A DNA stretch of 64,000 nt from Dryococelus australis (Eukaryota; Arthropoda; Insecta; Phasmatodea; Phasmatidae): NCBI GenBank assembly GCA_029891345.1, contig CM056999.1, positions 25,331,418 through 25,395,417 of the forward strand. The letters run 5' to 3'. Each line of letters starts with the position of its first letter. Positions within the stretch are counted from its first letter, which is position 1. The position numbers and the translations under genes were made by a program. The notes below the pieces were generated by a model. It saw only the letters and a program-made list of their open reading frames with translations. It did not search any database and was not told the DNA's origin. Of this stretch, positions 47,458 through 59,566 are shown one piece after another.

Positions 47458-47610
47458 CTTGCGTTCGTAGTTAGTAAAAGCAATTCTGTAGGATTGCAGT
47501 TAATTCATTTTTCTCTATGAGTTTTTTTTTTAATAGAAAAATACAATTAATCTCTATACCATTAATTTTTGTGCCACACTCCTTTAAATGCAGTGGTGGT
47601 GTAATTCCAG

Positions 47611-47691
47611 GAGAGAAAAGGTCGGTGCGAGAGATGGCAGCCAACCTGAACAAGCACGGGCCTAATGATTCTGAGAACAGGAACAGCTCAG
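47611..47691 (+). CDS. Exon, charged segment (exon e)
   Basis: An 81-bp exon, phase 1 at both ends. The acceptor is GTAATTCCAG and the donor GTATAC. It encodes EKRSVREMAANLNKHGPNDS, then ENRNSS, joining in frame to exon d (S-G joint). The REMAANLNK stretch could be a short helix or a binding motif. It starts 154 bp after the Tc1 remnant. Confidence 0.85.
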
Positions 47692-48319
47692 GTATACACT
47701 GTATTATTCCTGCTACTGTAGCTTTGCTGCTCTTCATTTTGGTTGTTGTGGCTGCTGTTGTATGTATACATGGTGCTAAGCCTTTCTATTTGCCATTTTT
47801 CTTACCGCTTTTCAATGTTTTCGTCAAGTTTTGTCACACTAGGATATTGAGTGCTAGTTAGAGTTGTGCTTCTAGTTCAAAAAAATTTATGTTTGAAATG
47901 AAACAAATTTTGAAGTTTTTTTTATGAGCATTGGGAATAATCCATTGCTACAACTTATCAGAAGTACGGTGTTTAAATGATGCTTGTTTATCCAACTACA
48001 ACAAAAGTATATGTATGTAGTATCAATTGTCAGGTCAACAGTTTTATTCTAACGAACCTTTGTTAATGTTGTGATATGGCAACTGTCAGTGTGTGGACAT
48101 GGGACAATGATAATGGACTGCATATACTATATAGTTAATTACGATGACATTAAAATTATTGTGCTCAATGAAACAACATGCGCTGATGCCATATTGCACA
48201 CAACTAACAATTTTTTTGTTCATTTTGGCATCCACAAAGAGTAGGCGAGAAAACAAATTTAAAAATTTTTCTATAATGCACACTACACAAAATACACAAG
48301 TCTAACCATCCAGCTGGCT

Positions 48320-48600
48320 TTAAATTGAGCACGCTTCAAACTGATTATCTGGTAGTGGACACAATTTGACTGCGAGATGAATCAGTACTCCCTGTTGAGT
48401 GAGGACGTGGGCATCCCACACAACTCCATCTGACCCAGGCAGTATCTTGGTGATGTGCCCCAGTCGCCAATGGAGGGGTGTAAGTTTGTTATCCCTGATT
48501 AGGACAAATTCACTCATTTTCAGGGTGTCATTGTTTTTGAGCCATTTATCCCTAGGGATGCGCTTCTGCAGTTACAACTGGATTGGAAGGTTCTGGTAAA
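48320..48600 (-). pseudogene. BEL/Pao integrase C-terminal fragment
   Basis: Minus strand: DKWLKNNDTLKMSEFVLIRD, NKLTPLHWRLGHITKILPGS, DGVVWDAHVLTQQGVLIHL and AVKLCPLPD before a stop. This is the conserved end of BEL/Pao polyproteins (V.I...N..P..W.LG.I....PG.DG.VR...+.T..G.+.R...KL..LP). No other BEL domain is present nearby, so it is a stranded piece. Confidence 0.9.
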
Positions 48601-48899
48601 TTGAATCTATGCCAAGGCCAATCAAGTCCTATAATAACCTCCCTTCCCTGTCGTATGGCCTCAGTAACAGTATGTTGGCTGGAGGTGATACATATTTATG
48701 GACCATATAGAGGTACCAAAACTTTCCCAAGTTGAGGAGTGTCACTATTCTCTCGGGTAGTTTCTACTGGTTTTAAAGTTAGTAGTTCTCTGACAGCAGC
48801 CCGTAAGGTGTTTCTACTTTGCTTTCTTAAACTACCTTTCTCGTCATAAAGCATTTGAACTCTGTTAAAAACTGTTAAACCAGTAAAAGATAGCTTCCT

Positions 48900-50580
48900 T
48901 AAAGGTGACTTTCAGAACACAATGTATTGCTTGGTGTCCTGGGAGCAATACCTTCTAGAGGTCGGTCAACTTGGAGGGCTGCAAATTCTACTCCGGCCTT
49001 TGTGAGCTGGGAGAAGAACCGAACACCCGACCTGGTCGGTTCTGTTAGCAAGTACGAGTAAAAGGAGCAACTGGTATTTTTAGGCGATCCTAAGCATATA
49101 CTTCCAGGACACAGTGATTATACCCTTTGTTCTCAGCATCCTGCCTTTGCAAGCTGGGACTGAACTAAGGGTGGTGAAAATAACTGGGCCCTGGGTGAGT
49201 ATCCCATGAGACCAACCAGGCCTGAGCACTGGATGTCCCTCTCTGGCCTTTGCAAGCTGTGAGATGAACTGAGTACCCAGTCTTGTCGTATCTCTTAGAA
49301 GATTTAAGTTGCTATAGTTTTGGGGGCAGCCAAAGGTCTACCAATTGGCAGATCTTGATTTGACTCTTAATGTGAGTGTACTCTACCTTCGAGGTTTACA
49401 TGCAGATACCAGGTTTTCCCTTGAGGCAGTTAGTTACTGAGTTGAATAAAATTACCAACACAAAATTAATTTTTAGGATTCAAACAGGTTACACTAATTA
49501 CGTTAAAATGCCACAAAAGTACTGTAAATAATATGTATTTTACTGATACGTAATAAAAAAACCCTGTGATGCTTCGCTAACTCCTAAGTGAAGTTAATCA
49601 AATTGGAAGCTACATAGAGTTTAATACAGGCAAAGGCTGCCTGCGTAAGAACTAGGTGTGGTAACTAATAACTGGAATTAAAATGATTAACTAGCACATT
49701 CGACAGCACCTAGCTTAATCAGGACATGTTCTGAAGGAATATAATCAAATTACCGGACTGGTAATTATAGTATTTTGGAGGTCCAGAAGGAGCGTCAGTG
49801 TGACCTGCTACCACGGGAAGTTCTGGAGGTTTATCAGGTAGGTGGATGGAGCATGGGGACGTCTTCGGGAGCCTCTGAATGAAGTTGGCTAGCAGTTGCA
49901 GAATCTGCGGGTGGCTGCTGGCAGTTGTAGTGAAGTAGTGTGTCTAGGAATCGTCTTCCAAGCACAATCGCTGGTCTAGTGGTCAGCACCCTAAAGAAAG
50001 GTTGTCCGGCCTTCGCAAACTGGGAAAAAAGGGTTGGCTACCATTTAACCCTACTGCTTATCTTCGTCATTTGCAAGCTGGAGGGCGCAGCGATGCCTGA
50101 GCCAAGTGATGACTACTCCTTTTATACTAATTTTCCAGGCTTGTAGGCTTTCCAAGGAGTGCTCTCCGCAGGGGCTCTTTATTCTAACTCTAAAGAGGTG
50201 CGTTTCATTTCTTATCACCTCTGCTGGAGGCTGGAAGCGGGATGCTGCTGTAGTAGACTGGTGCTGACCTGCAGTGGCAAACCAAGGCTCTAGATTGACC
50301 TTCCTGGAGGGTAGCAATGTCTCAGCCAACAGTAAAATCCCACATGGGGGGTAAGGCGACTGTGTGACGTCTTGTTAGAGGTTCTGTGAACATTACAATT
50401 TCGAGCCACATGTCTGTAGTCTCACTTGACGTGCGTTAGCGTATCCTGTAGGCAGATGCCCCATTGTAAGGTTTAGGAGTGATGACTGGCACCAATGTTA
50501 GCATCTTGCTCGTAGATGGGGTGAAGTTGAAGAGTAGAGTGCGATTCCTCAATGCGCAAAAAGGATCATGGGTCATAACA
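48900..50580 (-). mobile_element. Diverged long-LTR member
   Basis: It matches the copy at 17.4-19.4 kb (GTCCAGAAGG...CCTGCTAC near 49790, and GGTCTAGTGGTCAGCACC, an A-box-like block, near 49970). Its high end resembles LTR A (CTCGTAGATGGGGTGAAG near 50508). CCTTTGCAAGCTGGGA-like words recur at about 49002, 49148, 49250 and 50065. A minus-strand TATAAAAG lies near 50120. Ends are not exact. Confidence 0.45.
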
Positions 50581-52268
50581 TAACTAAAAATTACTACTTA
50601 TAAGAGCATTGTGCGGTGCAAAGAGTCCCTTCGGACACTGGTGCAAACTCCATTGTAACCTTTTTCCCATGCAAGCTAAAATGCACCAAAATAAAAACCA
50701 ACTGCTTTTCCATAATGTACAGTTTCGCACCAATGTAACATACATGTAGGTAACATAAAGAATGATCTAAAGTAAAGGTTTTCAGGAACCATCAAAAAAA
50801 AATTCCAACAATTTTTGAAAATAATTCATTTTCTTAGTTAAATGGATTAAACTGCAAAGGAAACTTCCTAAAAATACATTTACTGACCCATGGCTTTAAA
50901 ATGTAGGTATTTCTCAGTAGGTACCTTAAAACCACCCGCTGAAACACAATAAAAAATAATTTTGTTAAAATCCTTTTATAACTACAGTGGCGGTTATTTG
51001 AGTTTACTGCATGCGTGCCTAGCAATTAGACTTTGTGTGACAAATGACGTCACAAAGTGCCGCTTTGTTGTAACTTTAATTTTTTGCTTTTCTTCTTGGA
51101 TTTTGGTTACGGATTGCAGTTGGAATTGACTGCATTGCCTGTTAATGACCTACTTACACTATTTTAGTATAATACTATTTTATTTACAATTTTGTATACA
51201 ACACATTTTGTCAATTATACTGCCAGCAGCACCCATCTGCTGCAACCTGCCTCGCTTCTCTGTCGCACAAATCTCTGTTGCTCTTGAAAAGTAGGTAACG
51301 TCCTTTGCGCCAGCTATGTGCATCATGTCGGCTGACTTTGTGTACTGCTACAGGATCAGTGTGTTGAATAAATGAAGACATTATTGTGCTACATAGTACA
51401 AACAATTGTTTATTTATTTATATATATATATATTTATTTTTTTTATTTTAGTGAGAAAGTTTGCCTTCACAGTGGCTAAAAATGCACGCTAGCAACAAAA
51501 ATATCCGTAGTGCATGCCACAATGTATATTTCTTTGTGGTGGAATGATGTCCACAGCCTTGTGGATGTATATTTCTATTCGTAAGACTTCAGATTATTGA
51601 GATAAATTTTGTGTTTCATTAATAAACTGTCTAATTGCTGTACAAAAATGCTTTCAGAAATGGATTTCGCACTTGTTGTAATGTAAGTGACTCACAATGT
51701 TTGAACTTTCTCATTAACGTTGATTCACGAGCTCTGTCGGATACATATCCAAGTCTCAGCCTCTGGTGGTCTCCATAGTGTACTGTAGGGCCGAACACCG
51801 CTGCTCATTTTGCCTCTGTACCCTTCCTATTCACAAGCAAGTAAACCCCTTTCCACCTGAGTTGCCAGCAATCCACACGATGCCGCGCTCCAGTCTGAGT
51901 GGGTAAACCCACACCCTCGCTTGCCTTGCCCTGGCCAGCAGGCACCAAGCCGTGCATCAGGGGAGTTTTCCCCCTTCATGCGGCCTGCTCCAGCCACCCC
52001 TCACTCACCACGTCTCTAGAGGGTATTTATTACTTTGCTTGCTCTCCAGATGGGGCACTTAGCGAGCAGTTCTCTTTGGAGCATCAGTTGCAACTCTCGC
52101 TACCTTGCCACGCTTGCTGTACCACTTGCCTTCAGCAGTAACATTGAAACTTAGCCATATTACAAAACTATTATCAGAACTTGTGTTTGTTTGTACACTA
52201 AGCAGAAAGTATTGTTGTACAGCCTTCTCCATGCTTCGAGTGTTGGCCTCATGCCTCGCCCATGCCAG
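50581..52268. other. Intron, nothing assigned
   Basis: AT-rich with a (TA)n run near 51420. From about 51770 a GC-richer, repeat-like block leads into the minisatellite. No coding signal recognised. Confidence 0.4.
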
Positions 52269-52269
52269 G

Positions 52270-52605
52270 AGACTAACTGCAGTGCCTTAAAGGGACTTGC
52301 TAGTTGTTTCCAGTGATGAGGAGTGCTGAACTAACTACAGTGCCTTAAGGGACCTCATTAGTTGTCTCTAGTGATTTGGAGTGCAATATTAACTGTAGTA
52401 CCTTAAGGGGCCGTATTAGTTGTCTCTCGTGATAAGGAATGGTAGACTAACTGCAGTGCCTTAAGGGGACTCACTAGTTCTCCCAGTGATGATGTGTGCT
52501 GGACTAACTACAGTATCTTAAGGGGACTCACTAATTCTTCCCAGTGATGAGTACTGTACTAATTGCAGTGCTTTAAGGGGCCTCACTTGTCGTATGGGTC
52601 TCATT
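52270..52605. repeat. Minisatellite of about 58 bp, six units
   Basis: Units start near 52271, 52330, 52388, 52445, 52502 and 52558. The consensus is ACTAACTGCAGTGCCTTAAG, then GGGACTCACTAGTT, then CTCCAGTGATGAGGAGTG. The last unit is truncated. Units differ by substitutions and 1-2 bp indels. Confidence 0.9.
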
Positions 52606-54144
52606 GTAAGCTGTTGTGTGTCTTCTAATATTAAAATTTTATTGACTATTTTAACATATAGTAAATCCTTTTTCAGGACAGAAGCGAAAGTCAGTATTAT
52701 GTTGCTACTGTATAAATTTGGTTATTGAACAACATGTTTTGGTGAAAAGTTTCATAGACGGCAAAAATCTGTTTATAATTATAATTCTTCTGTTAAACAG
52801 TGTGTTTAACTATAGTGACAAGACAATGCTCCATGTTTTCTGAACAGATTGCTGTATTAAAACCTTACAGCCACTGCTTAAAATTCTGAGGAAACAGAAC
52901 ACACCCTCTCACAATGTTTCCTTATGGCCAGGCGTATCCTTGAAGTATTAAAAAATTTTTACTAGGGACACCCGTCAAGGATATAAAGTGATGGTCATGC
53001 CACCTCCCAGACGCAAAGTTGCGACAAATGAGATAAAATCAGGAGGTATGTGGACTAAGGGTCAAAAACATGGAGAGCTGAGTTAATAATACTAGCAGTG
53101 AACAGGTGTGCCTATTTTTATTGTTAAGCCAGTAAAGACAGTCATACCCAGCCTGTACCTGTGCTAGTGTCTGAAGGGCAGTCCTTAGGTTGCCAAGGAT
53201 GTCATGTGTAGACATCGTGGAAGTGCACATGGGGTGATGGTAACCCCAAAAGTCATGAGAGGTCAAAGAGTAACGACTGTGCTCATGGCATGTCAATATT
53301 AATTAATTTTTTAAGCTGGTCCCCGATTCATTGTCTCCATAAAAGTGAGGGTTTTATTTCATAACACCAATTTTATTTTTAAAAATATAACTCTCCTTAA
53401 GTCCATCAGTCATGAATTCATGGACATTTAGACATTCAAAACACCATTGTTTCTTTCATTTTCCAATATAATTATTCTGATGCAATTAATATTTGGTATT
53501 TTGATTACCGTGACTTTTATTGTTCATATAATTTTCATCCTTTGCATATCTTGCAGCAAAATCTCAAACTTACGGTAGTAAATTGATTTTTACATGACAG
53601 CATACACTTATACTGCAGTGGTTTGGTTACAAGTCACTGTTCAAATTTTGTGAGGTATTGTTTTTAATAAAGTAATTAAATGCCTGTTTAGAGATATGAA
53701 GTTATTGTTAATTTGGATTAAGTATTAGTTTATTTGGAGTTCTTTTAAAATATCTCAGAAGTTTGATTATTTTATTATTTTCTGATATCTGTAATTTTTA
53801 TTAAACTATGTGCAAGCTCTGAATTTTTCCTTCATTTTAAACTATTTCATAACATGCAGAAGTACCATTTAAATTACAAAGTACTGCATGTGTGAAGCCA
53901 TGAGATAGTATTCATGAGCTGCAGCCAAGTAATGACTAAAATGAAGAGAGTTTTTGGCACTCCCATGCCTGTGGTTTAGTCAAAGTTGCATGAGATATTG
54001 ATTTGCATGAATGCAAGTTGACTGTGGATTGGCGTGAGCAGTGCTGCTCATTTTCCCCTCTAATTGCTGTTGTTATTTGAGTGTGAGCTTGAATGGCTTT
54101 GCAGCATCTCTTATTGAGTAGCAGCCCTGCATGTGCGTGTTCAG
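52606..54144. other. Intron, nothing assigned
   Basis: AT-rich DNA between the minisatellite and the last candidate exon. No repeat family or coding region recognised. Confidence 0.4.
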
Positions 54145-54212
54145 ATTGCAGGAGTTCCTTGCGGGCGCCAGGCTGGAAGCCAGGACTTCGAGCCACACAG
54201 CCGTTCTTCAAG
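54145..54212 (+). CDS. Candidate exon with strong donor (exon f)
   Basis: A GC-rich island in AT-rich intron, ending CTTCAAG before GTGAGT, a consensus donor. The acceptor could be TTCAG (exon from 54145) or TTGCAG (from 54152). Continued from exon e in phase 1, the first choice reads DCRSSLRAPGWKPGLRATQP and then FFK with a phase 0 end. All three frames are open, so the frame is not settled; a phase-2 reading gives LQEFLAGARLEARTSSHTA. Confidence 0.4.
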
Positions 54213-55672
54213 GTGAGTCTCCATGTCAAAAGTTATTGCAAATTTATTACTACCATCGTTATCGTATTTGCCATGTCACTCTACAACAAACCTATTCAAT
54301 TAGCAGCCTATGGCCTGCTATACCTGTTAGACTGACCCACAGACAAAACATGTGTCGATTGTAAGTATCAATAGAGTAAACTTTTAATAAAATTTCTATA
54401 TATTACTGTATTTCACTTGTTATATCTTCATGGAAATAAACATATGGGTAATTAAGCCATGACTTTGTAATGAGTGTGTGTGTGTGTGGCCAGTTAAGCA
54501 GCGTAATGCTTTGCAAGTGGCCCAATGGGAAAACTAATTGAACTGTGCTGCTTATTCACATGGTGTATCTAACAGCTTCTGGCAAGGTCTGCATCAGCTG
54601 GTAAATTGTAGAAACTCCAACATATTTTCTAATTTATCTTATGAGATAATGTACAGATACAAATGTACATAACAAAAGTGAAGTAACTTGTAAACAAATT
54701 GACTGTCACAATGGGCTTGTAAGTTTGAGCAATGTACATGTATGAACATAGGTTCCAAACTGCACCATACTGCTGTATTGTGGTCTCAGTGTAAAGTAAT
54801 TGCGAAAATTGTAGTTGTAATAAATATAAAGCTATTATATTTGCAGTACTGTCACAGTAGATAATATTTTTTGCTTTATAGGCCTAACAAAATATATAGT
54901 CAACTCCCTATTTACCATTTTGTAGGGGACTGTAAAAAAAATTTTCGTACATGTCAGATTTCAGTAGATGTGGGTTCTGCCATGTACATCAATAAAATAC
55001 AAATTTCTGACATTATTATACTTCATTTTGAGTATAATGAAATTTATACATTATCTGTGAATAAAGTTTAGCTAATGAACAAAAAAAATTGTATTTTTCA
55101 AAAAAGTATTACTGTATTAGTGTTACTGTAAATAATATGTTAAAAAACATTGCACTTCAACTCATTTACATAAAGAATATAACATCTCAAAATATTGTAT
55201 ACAATTGATGGTAATCCAACTCCAAATGCAAGCTGGCCTAAAACTCTCAAACCCTCTCAAAATGAAAATAAAACGACACAAAATGCAAGGTAAATTTTGA
55301 ATGCCCACATACACGCTAGAGTACGCAGAGATTATCGATCGGGCAGTATGTTCGCAGTGGCTGGCAGATAAGGGGAGGCGGTGGGTGGAGTAAAACCATA
55401 CCCCCTCCACGGCGCTACATGTTGACGACACCTTGCACGCATGGAAATGTCTGTCAATAAAAATAATAAATTATATTTCACTGTAAAGCAAACTTGTAAT
55501 TTTGTGAGCGAAATGAATGAATAAGGCTACTAACATATATTTCTTCGCTGTCTTTTAATAATGTACAGTAATCATTCAAATCAACATCCTCTGATTTTTC
55601 CACACACACACACATATCATGGGTTACGCAGCACTCGGATTTGGTGCTTACCTATTATTGGATGACTTAAAC
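54213..55672. other. Intron, nothing assigned
   Basis: AT-rich with a short (TG)n run at 54473-54488. No exon or transposon recognised. Confidence 0.4.
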
Positions 55673-56590
55673 AGGCCTGTCATTTTAACGGATTTTATCC
55701 GTCTTAACAAAATTTTAACTCTAGGGAAATTGTGAAACATCATATTTTCTTTTTATCCGATATTGAGACCTAATATTTTCATTTATGGGCGACTGTTAAA
55801 ACCAGAGATTGTTGCTGTAGAATGGAAAAAGTAGGAAGAGACATGGCTTCCTGCTGTGAGATAATCATATACAGGAAGGAAAGAGTGAGGAAGAGAGAGA
55901 GAAATGCCGCTTCCACCCCACTAAGGCCTGCTGTGATGGGCACTTTAAGAGATAATCAAGCTTGCATTGCAGGTTGCCAAATTACCAGCTTTGCAGGAGA
56001 CACACTCAGCTACACTTTGTCATAACAGTATTTAAAATGTTTTAAAAGCAATGATTCTGACATTCATAACCCGGGAAGTGGCAATGCTTCAATATTTTCT
56101 CTCAGTAAAATAAGGAAGTACTGATTTTAAAAACTATACTTAATAATGTTTAATTTTCTGAATATGAACTACCTTGAATTTTACTGAGAAATGTGATACA
56201 CGACCTTGTAGATTTAAAAATTTTTATTTGATAAGTTTAAAACATAAAATTCTTAAGTTGCCATGACATAAATTTATAAATAAATTACTGAAGTATATTT
56301 TGATTGCTGCTTTTATTCTCTGATTTTGAAGAATTAATGTGAAATTAATGAACAAAGGGATAAGTGTGAGTGGCGAAAAGAATTACCATAGCTTGTACAT
56401 TCCAAACAAAAACAATTACATTAAATATGTAGGTAAGTATCTTCCATATACACTTTTATCTGTAATTTGCTGATTTTTTAACTCCAAGGATTTTACAGGT
56501 TTTGACCCAATGTTTCCAAGATTCTACAGGATTTTTATATACAATAACCAGGATTTTAGCTTCAGGACTGGTTGCAACCCTCGACTAAAG
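55673..56590. mobile_element. Unnamed interspersed repeat (copy 2)
   Basis: Uninterrupted copy of the repeat that copia split at 6.7-12.5 kb. It starts GGCCTGTCATTTTAACGG and ends CTTCAGGACTGGTTGCAACC. The GGTTGCAACC end and the ATTTTACAGG / ATTCTACAGG words suggest a DNA transposon relic. No ORF. Confidence 0.65.
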
Positions 56591-56634
56591 GATTCGAATA
56601 GGCCTTTCACATTATTCAAAATGTGTGTCTTGAC

Positions 56635-57205
56635 TAGGGATGGGTCGATACCACATTTTCTCAATACTCGATAACAGTTTCCATACCAAAACATTTCCAC
56701 AATACTCTATACTGACACTTTTCTCTATACCAAATTTAAATTGTGTTTTTAGGTAATCTGACATAGAGAGAAATTCGTGACTTGGATCCAAATTTTACTT
56801 TGCCTTGAGATTTTTCAGAATAACTTGACTTCGCTGTAAATTTTGCAATGCCTTGCAAATTTTTAATTGTAAGGAGAATATCCTAAAAGTAAATGAACAC
56901 AAAATATATTTACTTTGCAACAAATTTTCCAGCAATATTTAAAAAGTTTTATCAGAACTAACCATTAGTACATGAACACAAAATAACACTGGTGCCAATT
57001 TTACTTAGCCTTGTAATACTTCAATGTTTTAAAAAAAAATCAGCCGTAAAATTACCAAAACATCTTGAATTAATTACAGCTTCTACACATAGCTTTGCAA
57101 TATTTTTAATTTTTAGAAGACTAAATAAATAAAACAACATGAAAACAAAACAAATTAATTTAGGTACAAATTTTACACTGCCTTTCTGTATTTAAATGTT
57201 CTAAT
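56635..57205 (+). mobile_element. hAT-like element, 5' part (outer layer of the nest)
   Basis: It begins TAGGGATGGGTCGATACC and matches the hAT copy at 59061 (ATACTCGATA, GATACCAAATTTAAATTG). It stops where the LTR starts at 57206, so the LTR element inserted into it. The other half would lie past the LTR element and was not found before the window ends. Confidence 0.65.
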
Positions 57206-58799
57206 TGATACCGGCTAACAGCCAGCGGCGCTAGAGCCCATGACTGCACTCACCACACATGTGTCACGTGTTCCGCACGTGTGCAAAGATGCCACTAATT
57301 TTGAACTTTCACATAAATGTAGTTTTCAGTGTAAAACATGTTATATTGTATTTGCAGGGTCTAACATGTCTTAAAATATTTTTAAGTGTTTGTTGCTATT
57401 TTAAAATTGTTTCATTATGAAATTCAAAGTGCCCACACCACCGAGATTAAGAACGCTGATATTCCAGCATGAACGCCATCATAAAGAGACACTGAAATCA
57501 TATGAAAAATTCACAAGAAAATTATAAAAATGTAAAACAATATTTAATTTAATTTGTAACATTTTATTTCTATACTGAAATATTTTACTCGGTGTGCATA
57601 GCACTTCCGCTTATGTGAACCCTGTAGGCGGCCATGGTAGGTCCGTGCGACGCTTGCGTCTGGACAGTCTGTCGAGGAGAGCTAGCGAATTAAGAACCAT
57701 CACGTATGCACTGATGTAGATTTCAATAGTCAATTTAGTTTACCGGTCAACCTTTGCTTGCATACGTTTTGCCAGACATTTCCCCACCATTATGCTTCCG
57801 CTTTACTAATTTATTATGCCTGTGGCATTTTTAACCTAATCGAGCAGAAGGAGCAGAAATATGTCGGAGAGGTCATGCGACCCGCGCAACTTGAATCAGA
57901 TGCCATCCGCCTATTTTGGGAAATGGCACAGCTCACAGGGGGTGGAGTAAAAGACATCCTACACCTCTGCCAAGTGAGTGTGCATATTAGACCCTTCTGC
58001 ACTTAGCAGACAAGCAGAATGGGACAGAGCTCAGACTGCCCATCATCTGGAGAGGCCTTCCTCTCCAATATTCACTTTTATATTTCCCTGCACACATTCG
58101 CATAGCCCGAGAGTACCTCTCATGGTAAGTGCTCTGGTCGAGGACGCTGAGATGAGATACGGGGCAGCCAACCCCTGGTTCGGGAGCAGAAAAGCAGTGG
58201 AGTGTAACCAATGGTACTGTGTTGGTCAGCACGGAACCAGTGCACACCACCCTCCTGTAAGAGTCGTCATTTCCGGCCAGCACGTATCAGCTCCGCCTTC
58301 AGTGACCGAAGAAACCCTGGTAACACAATTACCACCAAGGGAACAAGCGTCCCGACCAAACCTGTTGTCGTTCCAACAGTGGTTAGTTTCATATCCAGTC
58401 GCCAACCGACACACCCAGCACAAGTAGCTAGCCAAAAGCCTAGCTCCTCGGGAGATACGCAACAGCTGCGTAAAAATGTATGTCTAATGTTAAAAGTTTT
58501 CAGTTTTCAGTGGAATACGTCAGGCAAATTGATTTGATGGACGAGTTTTCCATCTGCGTGAAAAAGGTATCTGAATTGAACGACGCAGTTGTTTCACTGC
58601 AAAACAGTTTGCATCAAGCGGAGTTGATTAGATGCTTGACAAGGTTAACACGTCTCGCATAGGTTAACTCTACTTCAGTTATTAGGTAAGGGCCAGATAC
58701 ATATTACGTACTTAACAGAAATAAACAATTTTTTCAAAATGGTAAACAAGAATTACTTAATTATAAAAAAAGTAGTTAGAGGTTTTCGCAAGTGAAACA

Positions 58800-59060
58800 A
58801 AGTTGCCAACAGCTGCTCAGACCAGAGTGGGTAGTTCTGAAACTAGCAGTGCGCAGAAGGCACTAGTTTGGTCATTTTCAGGGCCACAAAAAACCGATGG
58901 ATTAAATATCCACAGATTGTTGAAACTTTTGACACAATTAATCAGGATTAAACAGAAGGTAACACCAGATGATGGGCTGCTGAAAATCTTTTTTCCCTTC
59001 ACTCGTTCTCCCTTGAGGGACAGAACAACCCTAGCGATTACAAATAATTTTAGTTTTGAT
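58800..59060 (+). pseudogene. gag remnant, N-terminal part
   Basis: The plus-strand frame reads QKALVWSFSGPQKTDGLNIH, RLLKLLTQL, then KVTPDDGLLKIFFPFTRSPL and AITNNFSFD, where the hAT element enters. An upstream segment at 58541-58662 (DEFSICVKKVSELNDAVVSL) may be its start or may belong to the LTR. Confidence 0.6.
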
Positions 59061-59566
59061 TAGGGATTGGTCGATATTACATTTTCTCATACACTATACC
59101 AGTTTCGATACCAAAGCATTCTCACGATACTCGATACAGATACTTTCCTTGATACCAAATTTAAATTGTCATGAACACAAAACAACTTCGCCACAAAAAT
59201 TGCTTATTTTACTTGTGACGTTGACGCACCCTGAAACTATATAAAAACCCACATTACACTGGAAACAAATAGTAGATGGCTTATAACCCAAACGTCCTTA
59301 ACCAATGATAAACTGACACAGTCTCCTTTGATTCTATAGAATTACGTTTCCACAGTAAAAGCTGTGATCAAGCTTTCAGGAAAATGATAGCTCAGTACAC
59401 ACTTATTTTGCAATTTCATAGTTTTTTTAATTTTATTCTGCGACTTCAAAGAAATCACTGTAACAATAAATAAATATAGTTATCTGATACACACTTCGTG
59501 ACCTAACTCGCAGAATACCCGGGCTAGGCCATGACAGGTGTATCAGATAACTAGGGTATTTATTTT

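Noticed and set aside
57846-58006. Host-like exon reading RPAQLESDAIRLFWEMAQLT
   Set aside because: The same DNA is present in the solo LTR at 1311-2755, where the conserved frame is a different one (MSGRPCGPRN), so this is retroelement sequence.
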